Positions 9,493 through 17,635 of a stretch of 64,000 nt of DNA are shown here, piece by piece; positions within the stretch are counted from its first letter, which is position 1, and the number at the start of each line of letters is the position of its first letter. The stretch spans positions 3,534,001-3,598,000 of the forward strand of contig NC_021172.1 of assembly GCF_000230975.2 (NCBI RefSeq), given 5' to 3'. The position numbers and the translations under genes were made by a program. Origin of the DNA: Hyphomicrobium denitrificans 1NES1. Its GTDB lineage: Bacteria > Pseudomonadota > Alphaproteobacteria > Rhizobiales > Hyphomicrobiaceae. A model generated the notes under the pieces. That model saw only the letters and a list, made by a program, of their open reading frames with translations, had not been told where the DNA came from and ran no database searches.

Positions 9493-10452
9493 TCAAGCAA
9501 GGAGCACGGCGAGAACGAATAGCGGATAGGCGCCCAGCAGAACGACGCCTGCGACACGACTGAGGCTGGCTTTCGGTGCTGCCAAAACGACAACGAGGAG
9601 AAGCGCAGCCAGCATGGCGAGCCAAGGGAAGTGCAAGCTCGCAGCGTCCACGATCGCAAGCGGCCGCGCGAGCGCGCCGGCCCCTAAGGTCATCGTGACG
9701 TTATAGGCAAACGAACCAACGACGCCGGCGACAACGGCCTCGGAAGCTCCGCGTCGCGCGGCCGACCAAGCCAGGACCACCAGCTCGAAGGCGGTGGCGA
9801 ACCCGACCAGTGTCAAGCCGAGCGAGGTCTGCGTCGACTCGACATGCGTGATCTGTTGCATGGCTTCGACGAGCAGGCTGGCGCCCGCCGCCATCGCGGC
9901 CACTCCGGCAAGCACGAGCAGTAGTTCACGGCTGATGCGTCGCCGTCCGCCCGGGTTCGATGCGGCGTTCTCTGCTTCCTCGAGCTCATGCACCTCTCCG
10001 AGCGCCGGCGGTCGACGTTGGACGATCCAGATGGTGCCGACATAGACGATATAGAGTCCGACAAGGATGGCGCCCTCGAGCCGTGTCACCACGCCGTCCC
10101 ACGCGATCCACGCGGCGATCGCGCCGAGCGGCAGGCCGAGGATGGCGTAGCGCATGACACTCGTGCGGAACGGCAGCGGCGCGATCACGGCGCCGACGCC
10201 GAGAGCGACGAGGCAGATGGCGACGTTTGCGCCGATGACATCGCCGAACGCAATGCCTGGTGATCCCCGCAGCGACGCCACTACGACGGTCGCGAGTTCC
10301 TCGGGTTCGGCGCCGGCGAGCAGCAGCGCCAAGGCGAAGGCGCTCACGCCCAGGCGTACTGAAGCTGCGCCAAGATGTTCGGCAAACGCCTCGGCTCCCC
10401 AGACGATGAGAGCAACACCCGCGAGAAAGGCCAGAATCCAGACGACAATCAT
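9493..10452 (-). CDS. Sodium/calcium exchanger family (CaCA) membrane protein
   Basis: This 319-residue integral membrane protein has two homologous halves, each with about five helices, joined by a polar loop (about residues 150-175). The first alpha-repeat reads AGAEPEELATVVVASLRG with GDVIGANV. The second reads GFATAFELVVLAWSAARRG with GSFAYN. These match the CaCA exchangers (YrbG-like), though the second repeat has TAFE where TPE is typical, so ion selectivity may differ. ATG 10452 is preferred; GTG 10464 is possible. The gene lies inside the transfer region between traG and the relaxase, an unusual place for a transporter, and is presumably carried as cargo. Confidence 0.8.
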   Translation of the reverse strand: MIVVWILAFLAGVALIVWGAEAFAEHLGAASVRLGVSAFALALLLAGAEPEELATVVVASLRGSPGIAFGDVIGANVAICLVALGVGAVIAPLPFRTSVMRYAILGLPLGAIAAWIAWDGVVTRLEGAILVGLYIVYVGTIWIVQRRPPALGEVHELEEAENAASNPGGRRRISRELLLVLAGVAAMAAGASLLVEAMQQITHVESTQTSLGLTLVGFATAFELVVLAWSAARRGASEAVVAGVVGSFAYNVTMTLGAGALARPLAIVDAASLHFPWLAMLAALLLVVVLAAPKASLSRVAGVVLLGAYPLFVLAVLLA

Positions 10453-10520
10453 TCCGCGAGGCACCCCCTGCTGTCGTCACCAACGGCAAGGTGACGGAAG
10501 GTAGTCAAACGGGCGCCTGG

Positions 10521-12272
10521 TCAGAGTCCAAGCCCACGCTTTCGGCCGAAGCTCCACTCGACATTATAACCGCGGCTGATGGCACCCCGCACCTCCCGGC
10601 CAAGTTCCTTCTCCAGAGCCGGACGCCACGGGACAAGCTGGAAGCCGAGCCCGTCGTCGATCATGGCGAAGCGGCCGGAGGCGAGCGTCACCCGCTGCCG
10701 ATAGACACCCGAGACGCGCTCGCCTTCTGCCGCGGGCTGATAAGCGAGCCCCGTCTCCACAGAGAGCTTCGCCGCCGCGTCGTCCAATTCTCGCCGACGC
10801 AGGGTGGCGAGGAGATCGCGAGCGAAGATCACCCGCTGCCCCTGCCGGTGGGCAAGTCCTTCTTGTGCGAGATGATTGACGCGCGCTTCCATAGCTTGGC
10901 GCACCTCGGCGCCGAACGCCCCGCCGCTGAGCGGCGGATCCTTGGCGAGGAGTTGGCGATCGAGCCAGGTCGCCCCCGACGCTGTCACCTGCGCCTCGAT
11001 CGAAAGATCCGAGCGGGTGGCGAGCGACAGGCGGCGCCGTCCGTTCGAGTCGTCATAGCTCCGCGCCTCGACGATCGCGCCCACCGGCGCATCGCCGGTC
11101 ATCTCGAGATCGGAGAACTTGAGGTGATGAGTGCGGCCATCGACGCCGGCGACGATCGCATAGGCGGTCCCCTTGAGCTCGTCGTCGAGGCCGCGCTTGA
11201 CCAGCCGGCCGAGCACTGGATCGGATGGCTCCTCTCCGTGCAGAGCGAAAGAACTGACGTCCGGCTCATGCCCGCCGGCGCTCATCGCTTGGTGCATCGT
11301 CTTGATGATGTCGCCCCGGATGCCGAGTTGGCGGAGCGCCGGTTCAAGCCCCGGCTTGAGCGTCCAGCAGGCAGGGCCGACCGGATCCGCGAGGCCGAGA
11401 CGTTCGAGTTTCGCCGCCCGCCCGAGCAGCAAACCGCGCAGCTCGGGGTCCTCGGTGTCAGGCCCGGGCCGCAGGTCGGCGACGCCGCCGCACTCGTCCG
11501 AGATGTCACGCAGCGCCCGGTCGAGGCTCGTCCATCGATCTGATCCGACTTCTCGTTCGAGGGCCGTGCGGATCTCCCGCTCGCTGCGCGGGCCCAGCTC
11601 CAGCGTGACGCGCTCGGCCGCGCGATCGCGAAAACCCCGGCTGATGTATTCGCGGCTGATGACCAGGTCCTGACCGTCATCGGCGCGGCCGCGGATGAGG
11701 ACATGGACGTGTGGATTGTCGGTGTTCCAGTGGTCGACCGCGACCCAGTCGAGCCTGGTGCCGAGGTCCTTCTCGACATCGAGCATCAGCTCGCGCGTGA
11801 AGGTCTTAAGGTCGCCGAGCTCGGTCCCGTCTTCCGGCGATATGATGAATCGGAAGTGATGACGGTCATCCTCGCAGCGCTCGGCGAAGGCGCGTTCCTC
11901 CGCCGTGTCGGAGGCTGCGTCGAACGTCCGCGCGTCCTCGCCGTCGCGCGTCACACCCTCGCGCTTGAGGTAGGCGATGTGCTTGGGTAGCGGCGCTGAG
12001 CGGAACCGCGCTCCCTGGTGCCGCACGACGCGCGCTTTCATCACCACGCGGCGAGCGTTCGAGCGCAATCGAATCGAGACCGCCGCGCGCCGACCGCGTC
12101 CGAAGCGCGACCGGCTGCGGCCCTGGCTCGAACGGAAGCTGTTGCCGACATGGCCCGCCTTCTTCGCGGCCCGCATCACTTCGCCGACGAAGGTCTGTGG
12201 GCGCTTGCCGCCACGATTGCCGTGCTGGATGCGCCCGGGCCGGACCCGCAGGTCGTCGTCGCGCGTCGTCAT
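10521..12272 (-). CDS. Conjugative relaxase (VirD2-like, DUF3363)
   Basis: This is the DNA-nicking enzyme that starts transfer at oriT, 583 residues. The basic N-terminus (RGGKRPQTFVGEVMRAAKKAG and Arg-rich stretches) precedes the relaxase domain. A metal-binding His cluster is visible as NPHVHVLIRG (His188 and His190), with HHFRFIISPEDG near residues 138-149 as the preceding motif. Tyr102 in AYLKREG is a reasonable candidate for the nicking tyrosine. The C-terminal half fits DUF3363, found in rhizobial ICE relaxases. It is transcribed toward the exchanger and traG. Confidence 0.92.
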   Translation of the reverse strand: MTTRDDDLRVRPGRIQHGNRGGKRPQTFVGEVMRAAKKAGHVGNSFRSSQGRSRSRFGRGRRAAVSIRLRSNARRVVMKARVVRHQGARFRSAPLPKHIAYLKREGVTRDGEDARTFDAASDTAEERAFAERCEDDRHHFRFIISPEDGTELGDLKTFTRELMLDVEKDLGTRLDWVAVDHWNTDNPHVHVLIRGRADDGQDLVISREYISRGFRDRAAERVTLELGPRSEREIRTALEREVGSDRWTSLDRALRDISDECGGVADLRPGPDTEDPELRGLLLGRAAKLERLGLADPVGPACWTLKPGLEPALRQLGIRGDIIKTMHQAMSAGGHEPDVSSFALHGEEPSDPVLGRLVKRGLDDELKGTAYAIVAGVDGRTHHLKFSDLEMTGDAPVGAIVEARSYDDSNGRRRLSLATRSDLSIEAQVTASGATWLDRQLLAKDPPLSGGAFGAEVRQAMEARVNHLAQEGLAHRQGQRVIFARDLLATLRRRELDDAAAKLSVETGLAYQPAAEGERVSGVYRQRVTLASGRFAMIDDGLGFQLVPWRPALEKELGREVRGAISRGYNVEWSFGRKRGLGL

Positions 12273-12519
12273 GGTGCAGCGACCCGAGACAGTTCGAGGC
12301 GACGGCGCGCGAAGCCTTGAAATGTTTGCACAATTTGCAGAAAGCGCCAGCAGCGAGTGTCTCTGGTGTCGGTAAATTCCTCAATCTTCCCAACCACATA
12401 AGCCGCGCCGAGGGCCGGCCTTTTCCCTTGCCGTCCGTGGGTTGGTCGTCTCCGCTCGCCAGCACCCACAGCCGAACGTGTCCGCTTGCCCGCCACACCC
12501 AGATGAGACCGAAGGCAGC
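12273..12519 (-). other. Relaxase upstream region, possible oriT or promoter
   Basis: This 247-bp gap separates the relaxase start from the lytic transglycosylase stop. oriT of this ICE type usually lies near the relaxase gene, so this is one candidate position. I see only weak structure: a near-palindrome TGCACAATTTGCA around 12330-12345 and a short GGCCGGCC palindrome at about 12413-12420. No recognisable nick site was found, so this is a location guess only. Confidence 0.25.
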
Positions 12520-13359
12520 TCATGGCCTGGGCCCACGGGCCGACAGGCGCGCGAACAGTCCCTCGGACTGTGGCGCAAGGCCTGTCCAATCGGCAGCCGA
12601 CGTTGCAGTCGCTCGCTGTTGCGACACGCCATCCGATGACGGTGGTGGGACCGTCGAACCGCCACGGCGCCGCACCGAGAACAACGGCGCGTCGGTCCAC
12701 GAGCGGATGATCGCGGTGATGATATTGCCCGGTTCCGATCCGCCGTCGCGCAGCAATGGCGCGAGTGCAGCGACATAGGCCCGCGTCTCTGTCGGCAACG
12801 GGTGCCCGGTCGCAAGGTGATCCTCATACCGTCCGGGACCGGCGTTGTAGGCCGCGAGAAAGCCAAGCGCGCCGTAGCGGTCATGCAACTCGCGGAGATA
12901 CGCTGCGCCCGCCAGGATGTTGTCGTGCGGGTCGAATGGATCGGCGCCGAGGCCGTATCGCGCCCGTAAGCCGGACCAGGTGTCGGGCATGATCTGCATC
13001 AGCCCCATCGCGCCCTTGGGCGAGACGGCGCGCACGACGCCGCGACTTTCGGCCTGCATGACGGCGTTGATCCAAGACGTCGGAATGCCGAAGCGCAGCG
13101 CGGCTTCCGACACGAACCGTGCAAAGCGACCGCTCTCCGACGTGACGGCTGAAACACGTCTGTCGCCGGCCTGCGCATGAGCAACGCCGTTCGCCGACAG
13201 CAGCACCAGTACGATCGCGAGCGACAGGTGATGGCTAAGCTTGTGCGATCGATGTGAGCCGGTACGGCGAGCGAGAGGTGCGGCGATGGCCGGGAAGGAG
13301 GATGAGTCGCGAGGCGGGGGCGACGCCGCGGGAGCCGACCGAGCGAAGGAGTGAGGCAT
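12520..13359 (-). CDS. Lytic transglycosylase (VirB1-like)
   Basis: This is a peptidoglycan-cleaving enzyme that helps the mating channel cross the cell wall, 279 residues. A long basic N-terminal leader is followed by a hydrophobic segment and a signal-cleavage-like AHAQA near residue 63. The SLT domain follows with catalytic Glu104 in MQAESRG, then KGAMGLMQIMPDTW and AAYNAGPGRY, all diagnostic. The tail is Ser/Pro-rich. ATG 13359 has GGAG eight bases upstream and starts two bases after the traF stop. It is part of the parA-to-relaxase transfer operon. Confidence 0.93.
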   Translation of the reverse strand: MPHSFARSAPAASPPPRDSSSFPAIAAPLARRTGSHRSHKLSHHLSLAIVLVLLSANGVAHAQAGDRRVSAVTSESGRFARFVSEAALRFGIPTSWINAVMQAESRGVVRAVSPKGAMGLMQIMPDTWSGLRARYGLGADPFDPHDNILAGAAYLRELHDRYGALGFLAAYNAGPGRYEDHLATGHPLPTETRAYVAALAPLLRDGGSEPGNIITAIIRSWTDAPLFSVRRRGGSTVPPPSSDGVSQQRATATSAADWTGLAPQSEGLFARLSARGPRP

Positions 13360-13361
13360 GG

Positions 13362-13874
13362 TCAGTTCTCCGCGTAGGTCCAGATCGGATCGGCGCGGCC
13401 GACGATGCTGGTCGTCGGCAGAGGTCCGAAATACCGGCCGTCGAGTGAGTCCGGCGGCGTGCGATTCATGAGGAAGACTTCGCCGGGCCCGAGCACGCGG
13501 CAGCCCTGCCAGTCCGGCAGAGCACGGCTGAGGCGGTCGCGTTCGAGCGCATCGCCCATAGCCGCGCCATCGACGGTGACGCGCCGTGCGGTACGGCAAA
13601 CGGTCTGACCGGGAAGCGCCAGGATGCGCTTCACCAGCGGCACGCCGAGAGGCAGATAACGGCGCGCGGCGAAGAGCTGCGCGAGAGGCGCCGGCGGCTG
13701 GACGACGACCAGTTCGTCGAGATGCAGCGGAGGCGCGCGCCGCACGGCATAGAGGCCGATCGGGACGCTGGCGCTGGCGTTCCAGAGCAGCTTCGGCGCG
13801 GGATGAACGAGGCTCGACAGCGCGACGAAGAGCGTTGTTGCGTAGGTGGTGAGGACGAAGCCGAAGCGCGTCAT
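13362..13874 (-). CDS. traF: TraF-like S26 signal peptidase (pilin maturation)
   Basis: This is a 170-residue membrane-anchored serine peptidase of family S26. After one N-terminal helix, the catalytic serine lies in NASASVPIGLY (Ser36) and the catalytic lysine in VKRILALPG (Lys82), both intact. In trb systems TraF processes and cyclises the TrbC pilin, which is encoded at 5482-5805 here. The ATG at 13874 overlaps the DUF2840 stop by four bases. The C-terminal box has FLMNRTPPDSLDGRYFG, typical of conjugation-type S26 enzymes. Confidence 0.92.
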   Translation of the reverse strand: MTRFGFVLTTYATTLFVALSSLVHPAPKLLWNASASVPIGLYAVRRAPPLHLDELVVVQPPAPLAQLFAARRYLPLGVPLVKRILALPGQTVCRTARRVTVDGAAMGDALERDRLSRALPDWQGCRVLGPGEVFLMNRTPPDSLDGRYFGPLPTTSIVGRADPIWTYAEN

Positions 13875-14380
13875 GGCGCAAGCCTTCGGCGTAGCAGCCA
13901 GGCGCGATGCTGCTCGCGGCGATAGGGGCGCGACGGTAGGCCGACGATGAGGCGATTGTGGAGATGACGCCAGTGATCCGGCGCGGCGTCGGCAGGATCG
14001 ATGCCGAGCGCCTCGACGGCATCTATCGCCTGCAGCACGCGCTCGACTTTCGGCCACCCGCTGATCCGCAGCAGAATCTCGCCGCCTGGACGGACGAAAG
14101 GCAGCGTCTGATAGGGTTCGCCGCGGTCGATCGCGCGCACGATGTCGATGCGCGAGACGATCGTGCCGAAATCGTTGGACGCCCAGCGCACGAAGGCGAA
14201 GACTCCGCGCGGCGCGAAGCTCAGCACGCGGCGGTGACGATCGAGGATCGTCTCGCCGGCGTCGCGGCCGAAACGGATCCAGTGCTCGATGTGTCCTTCA
14301 AGCCAGGTCAGCTCGACGTGCGTCAGAAACGGTCCGGCATCGGGCCGCGGCGCGCGGCCGGCGTTGAAATCGGCTTTCAT
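13871..14380 (-). CDS. DUF2840 family protein
   Basis: This is a 169-residue soluble protein found almost only in ICE transfer operons between the ribbon-helix-helix gene and traF. It has no transmembrane segment and no catalytic motif I recognise. The central part (FAPRGVFAFVRWASNDFGT) and the C-terminal basic part (YRREQHRAWLLRRRLAP) match DUF2840. It overlaps both neighbours by ATGA junctions, so it is made stoichiometrically with them. An accessory role in DNA transfer is inferred from context only. Confidence 0.85.
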   Translation of the reverse strand: MKADFNAGRAPRPDAGPFLTHVELTWLEGHIEHWIRFGRDAGETILDRHRRVLSFAPRGVFAFVRWASNDFGTIVSRIDIVRAIDRGEPYQTLPFVRPGGEILLRISGWPKVERVLQAIDAVEALGIDPADAAPDHWRHLHNRLIVGLPSRPYRREQHRAWLLRRRLAP

Positions 14381-14631
14381 GAGCGGTCTCCATCGGCATC
14401 GGGAAATTCGCGCGCCAACAGGTCACGCAGCATGTCGGCGACGGTGACGCCGCGCTGGAAGGCCGCGATCTTGATCCGGCCGCGCAAGGCCAGTGTGATG
14501 TCGACGGTGAGCCGGGCCGTGTAGAGGTCTGCGGCCGCCGCGCCGGACGAGGCGGGATCGGGTGATTTGATCCAGCTCTCGGCGTTGCTCGGACGCGTGG
14601 CGAAGCCGCTGTTGGGGCTGCGTGCGGTCAT
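14377..14631 (-). CDS. Small ribbon-helix-helix protein downstream of parA
   Basis: This is an 84-residue protein whose second half (TARLTVDITLALRGRIKIAA followed by TVADMLRDLLAREFP) fits a ribbon-helix-helix DNA-binding fold. It probably acts with ParA as its partner for segregation or as an autorepressor of the operon, because such proteins often accompany orphan ParA ATPases. It overlaps parA and DUF2840 by four bases each. The function is inferred from fold and position. Confidence 0.75.
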   Translation of the reverse strand: MTARSPNSGFATRPSNAESWIKSPDPASSGAAAADLYTARLTVDITLALRGRIKIAAFQRGVTVADMLRDLLAREFPDADGDRS

Positions 14632-15266
14632 GGCGACAGCCTTTCGACTTCGGCCGCCAGCGCCGCGATCTCGCGCGCGGCCGAGCTGCTATCGTCCTGC
14701 TCGAAGACGAGTTGGCCGGTGCGCGCCGCGTCGGCGAAGATGACGCGCTGGTCGATTCGCGCCGCAAGCGCCGGCGGGTCATGTTCGGCCAGGCTGTGCG
14801 CCGTCTCGCGTGCGATGACCGTGCGCGCGGGACAGCGATTGAGAATGAAGCGGGCCAGGAGCTCGGGGCGAAAGACACGCGCTTCGGCGATCAGCGCAAG
14901 CATCTCGGCCGATGCCCAACCGTCGAACGGCGACGGTTGCGCGGGGATCAACGTGAGGTCGGCCGCGAGCAGTGCCGAACGCAACAAGGCGGCGACGCGC
15001 GGCGGTCCGTCGATGATGACGTGGTCGGCATGCCGAGGGAGTTCGGGCGCCTCGCGATGCAGCGTATCGCGCGCCAGGCCGATGACCCCGAACAGGCGGT
15101 CGATGCGCCGGCGTGCGCGCTGCTCGGACCAGTCGAGCGCCGAGCTTTGCGGATCGGCGTCTATCAGGGTGATCGGCTTTCCTTGCCGGGCCCATTGGCC
15201 GGCGAGATGCAAGGCGAGCGTCGTCTTGCCGACGCCGCCTTTCTGGTTGAGCAGCGCGACGATCAT
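14628..15266 (-). CDS. parA: ParA-family partition ATPase
   Basis: This is a 212-residue deviant-Walker ATPase that positions or segregates the circular form of the element. Walker A reads QKGGVGKTT at residues 8-16, followed by LIDADPQSSALDW and HVIIDGPPR, the ParA/MinD signature. ATG 15266 is taken because it directly opens with MIVALLNQKGGVGKT and overlaps the repA stop as ATGA. The operon order repA-parA-RHH suggests that replication and partition are produced together. Confidence 0.94.
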   Translation of the reverse strand: MIVALLNQKGGVGKTTLALHLAGQWARQGKPITLIDADPQSSALDWSEQRARRRIDRLFGVIGLARDTLHREAPELPRHADHVIIDGPPRVAALLRSALLAADLTLIPAQPSPFDGWASAEMLALIAEARVFRPELLARFILNRCPARTVIARETAHSLAEHDPPALAARIDQRVIFADAARTGQLVFEQDDSSSAAREIAALAAEVERLSP

Positions 15267-16318
15267 CGAGCGCCGCTCCCGGTTTTGCACTGGGCAGCGC
15301 CGTCGCCAACAACAGACTCGTTAGATTCTTGTTGGTTAGATTCTAAGTTAGGCGGCTCGCAAGCGACGGAATTTCCATCGGAACATGTCGCTTCGGGTTC
15401 CTGATGGCACGCGGCTTCGGTTCCCGATGGAACGCGCACCGGGGTTCCTGAAGGCACGACGACATCAACAGATTGTCCACAGGCTCCTGTGGACAAGTGG
15501 CTGCGCGTGAAGACGAGAAGCTCGCGGCCGGTGCGGTCGCGTTCGACGCCGAGCCGATATCCGGGCAGCGGTTGCCGGCGTGCCAGATCGCGCAGCTCGA
15601 ACGCGAAGCGTTTGAACGGCGAAAGGCTCGCCGACTTGCCGTGAAGGTGTCGGAAGTCGAACCGCCAACCTGCACGCTGCCTGCCGGCGTGCTTGCGTAC
15701 GATGCGATAAAGCCAGCGCTCGAGACCGCCCGTCAGCTTGAAGTATTCGCGGTCGATGGTGAGCACGAGCGCGTCGTCGAGGACGGCGCGGTAGAACCAG
15801 TCCGGCACGATGAGATCGATGCCGTCGGCGCGGCCATGCGCATCCGCGCGTTCGGTCCATTCGTTGATCCAGGAGAAGCGGTGCATGCGCCGCTCGCTCG
15901 TCTGACGCAGCGAGGTGGCGACCGTGGTGGATTGCAGACGGTCGAGCGCCGCCTTCAGGCGGTGATAGTCGCGCGCGCTGACACCGCGGCCAATGAAAGT
16001 AAGAATCTCATATGGGGTGGCGGCCATCAGGCGCGATGTGCGCAGGCCGGCGTCGCGTGCCTCGACGATCTGGCTGGCTGCCCAGATCAAGACGTCGGCG
16101 TCCCAGATGGTCGCCATGCCATGCTCGGGCACGGCTTCGACGCGGATGGCGACGTCGTTCATCCGGTAGTCGATCGGCGTCGTGCGATGCGTCTTGGCGA
16201 GGCTGAAGAAGGGATAGGCCATGAGGTCCTGCGCGTCGCGCGGCGCGAGATCGCCTGGCAGGGCCCGAAACAGTTCGAGCTGCTCGCGTTCGGATCGTGT
16301 GCGATGGCGCGCCGACAT
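15263..16318 (-). CDS. repA: RepA-like replication initiator
   Basis: This 351-residue protein resembles the replication initiator protein A family (PF10134) carried by plasmids and Tn4371-type ICEs. It should open an origin on the excised circle. The conserved core runs from about residue 30 (DLMAYPFFSLAKTHRTTPID) to about 250. The last 90 residues are low-complexity, and their DNA carries repeats described separately as a candidate origin. The repeated peptide VPSGT occurs twice as a by-product of the iterons. ATG 16318 lacks a clear ribosome-binding site. alpA lies just upstream and parA just downstream. Confidence 0.88.
   Translation of the reverse strand: MSARHRTRSEREQLELFRALPGDLAPRDAQDLMAYPFFSLAKTHRTTPIDYRMNDVAIRVEAVPEHGMATIWDADVLIWAASQIVEARDAGLRTSRLMAATPYEILTFIGRGVSARDYHRLKAALDRLQSTTVATSLRQTSERRMHRFSWINEWTERADAHGRADGIDLIVPDWFYRAVLDDALVLTIDREYFKLTGGLERWLYRIVRKHAGRQRAGWRFDFRHLHGKSASLSPFKRFAFELRDLARRQPLPGYRLGVERDRTGRELLVFTRSHLSTGACGQSVDVVVPSGTPVRVPSGTEAACHQEPEATCSDGNSVACEPPNLESNQQESNESVVGDGAAQCKTGSGAR
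15316..15496. other. Candidate replication origin (oriV) inside repA
   Basis: Three elements occur in order inside the repA 3' end. First, an AT-rich stretch with GTTAGATTCT repeated at 15320-15329 and 15335-15344. Second, three 15-bp iterons with an inverted partial copy (15372-15457). Third, two perfect inverted DnaA-box-like sequences, TTGTCCACA at 15473-15481 and its complement at 15488-15496, forming TTGTCCACAG / CTGTGGACAA arms around GCTC. This is the usual toolkit of an iteron origin. The function is inferred. Confidence 0.6.
15372..15457. repeat. Iteron-like repeats in repA
   Basis: The consensus GGTTCCYGAWGGMAC occurs at 15396-15410, 15419-15433 and 15443-15457, spaced 23 and 24 bp start to start. 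Each unit is itself a partial dyad (GGTTCC facing GGMAC). A fourth, imperfect copy in opposite orientation lies at 15372-15384. The spacing of about two helical turns would place bound initiator on one face of the DNA. Confidence 0.75.
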
Positions 16319-16325
16319 GGGGAGG

Positions 16326-16610
16326 TCAGCGGCGCGGCTGGCGGGCTTGTTCGAGCTGGGCCGGCGTGTGGCGCTTGGCCGGCAGCACGATCACCTTGCC
16401 CGGATCGGACGTCGATTCCTTGGCCGCGGCATCGACCCACGTCTGCAGGTCCTCGACGCGGTAAACGACGCGGCCGCCGAGCTTCGAATAGCGCGGGCCC
16501 GTGCCGTAGATGCGGTGCTTCTCGAGCGTGCGGATGGAAAGGCCGACGAAGCGCGCGGCCTCCGGCGTGCGCAGGTAGCGCTGCGGCAAGCCTGCGAGAT
16601 TGGTGGACAT
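16326..16610 (-). CDS. AlpA/MerR-like helix-turn-helix regulator
   Basis: This 94-residue DNA-binding protein has a winged-helix motif YLRTPEAARFVGLSIRTLEKHR (about residues 12-33), a variant of the AlpA/excisionase family, followed by GGRVVYRVEDLQTWVD. Such proteins stand upstream of repA in Tn4371-like elements and probably regulate repA-parA or excision. ATG 16610 has GGAGG six bases upstream. An unusually long inverted repeat sits directly before this ribosome-binding site. Whether it acts as an excisionase cannot be told from sequence. Confidence 0.85.
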   Translation of the reverse strand: MSTNLAGLPQRYLRTPEAARFVGLSIRTLEKHRIYGTGPRYSKLGGRVVYRVEDLQTWVDAAAKESTSDPGKVIVLPAKRHTPAQLEQARQPRR

Positions 16611-16620
16611 GGGATACCTC

Positions 16621-16669
16621 CGTGATCGCTTGGAAGGCCGTCGAATGACGGCGGCTGTCAGCGATCACG
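16621..16669 (-). promoter_or_regulatory. Long hairpin leader of the AlpA-like gene
   Basis: Perfect outer arms CGTGATCGCT (16621-16630) and AGCGATCACG (16660-16669) enclose a perfect inner hairpin GCCGTC-GAAT-GACGGC (16637-16652). On the transcribed strand the structure ends exactly where the GGAGG ribosome-binding site begins. It could be an RNA hairpin limiting translation or a bipartite operator. Confidence 0.6.
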
Positions 16670-16742
16670 GTGGCGGAAGGGACCCGATCCGAAATAGGGC
16701 GATCTCGGAGGGTGGCGAAAGCGCATCCAGACGGGCGGAGCG

Positions 16743-17514
16743 CTACACGCGGCGGCGATAGGGATGCAGAAGAAGGCGGCGATAGCCGCCGCGCATCATG
16801 GAGAATCCGAGCCGGACGAGCCGACCGGTCTGATCGCGCAGTTCGTGCGAAATCCAGTCGCGCTTGGAGATGGGTGCGATGTCGAACAGGACGGCCGCGA
16901 TCTCGGGGTAGGTCGCACGTTCAAGCCGGCCGTCCAGCGCGCGCAGTGCGAGGATGAGCCGGTTGCGCCGCTCGGGTGTGAGCATGCCGAGGTCAGGACC
17001 CGGCGCGCGCCCGGCCAGCGCGCGCCACAAGCGGAGCGCGGCGGCAGCGCGGATGTCGAAGAGCTGGTCGAGCGGGATGAGGACTGCGACGGGCTCGCCG
17101 AGCTTGCCTTGTTTGTGCAGGCGCATGCGTGCGCCGCGCAGTTCGACGATTTGGTCATCCTCCTCACTAGCGAGAAAGGGCCAATGGCTGTGCGCTGCGA
17201 GGCCAAGTCTAGGATCGACGAGGCCATCGGGGAATTTGGTCAGGGTCACCACACTCGGAAGCGCCTGGGGTGTCCACAGAACGGCGTCGTGTCGCGCGGG
17301 ATCTGTTTTGCGATCGAAATCGCACCCCCCAGCGCTGGGCGAATGCTTCGGCCTCAGCGGGATCAAGCGTTCGGTTCCGGCTCTTACGCGTCTGGCGAGC
17401 GTGATCGCTCAGAAAGTCGGGATTGCGGCGAAGAAACTCATAAGCGAAGGCAGGCGCGTCGAGCGGCCGGAGGTTCTCATACGCGCCCGCCGATCGCCAA
17501 TCGGCGCGAGCCAT
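16743..17514 (-). pseudogene. DUF6499-DUF2285 (RovC-like) regulator, frameshifted
   Basis: The gene reads as two overlapping pieces. The first begins at ATG 17514 (MARADWRSAGAYENLRPLDA, a DUF6499 transcriptional-regulator domain; GAGGAG lies nine bases upstream). The second carries a C-terminal DUF2285/RovC DNA-binding domain ending at 16743 with GGYRRLLLHPYRRRV. Both pieces meet at a run of six C on the plus strand (17325-17330). Removing one base there would give a continuous protein through RWGCDFDRKTDPARHDAVLW, which is the normal architecture in related ICEs. Either the gene is broken, a slippage site switches it, or the run is a sequencing error. Relatives regulate conjugation genes. 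Confidence 0.75.
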
Positions 17515-17635
17515 GGACAACGTCTCCTCTGACAACAGCCGTTGCTACGGCTCAGTCGAGAGAATGCACGCTACGGTGGCGCTCCGAAACAGACTGAGAC
17601 TGCAACGCGCGTTGCCGGAGGCGCACGGAACCAAT

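Noticed and set aside
12273..12519. Definite oriT
   Set aside because: Position is suitable but I could not find a convincing nick region or strong inverted repeat, so it is kept only as a low-confidence region.
12269..14022. Long open frames overlapping the transglycosylase, TraF and upstream region
   Set aside because: They run through confirmed genes in other frames; only the parts from 13359 and 13874 show family motifs.
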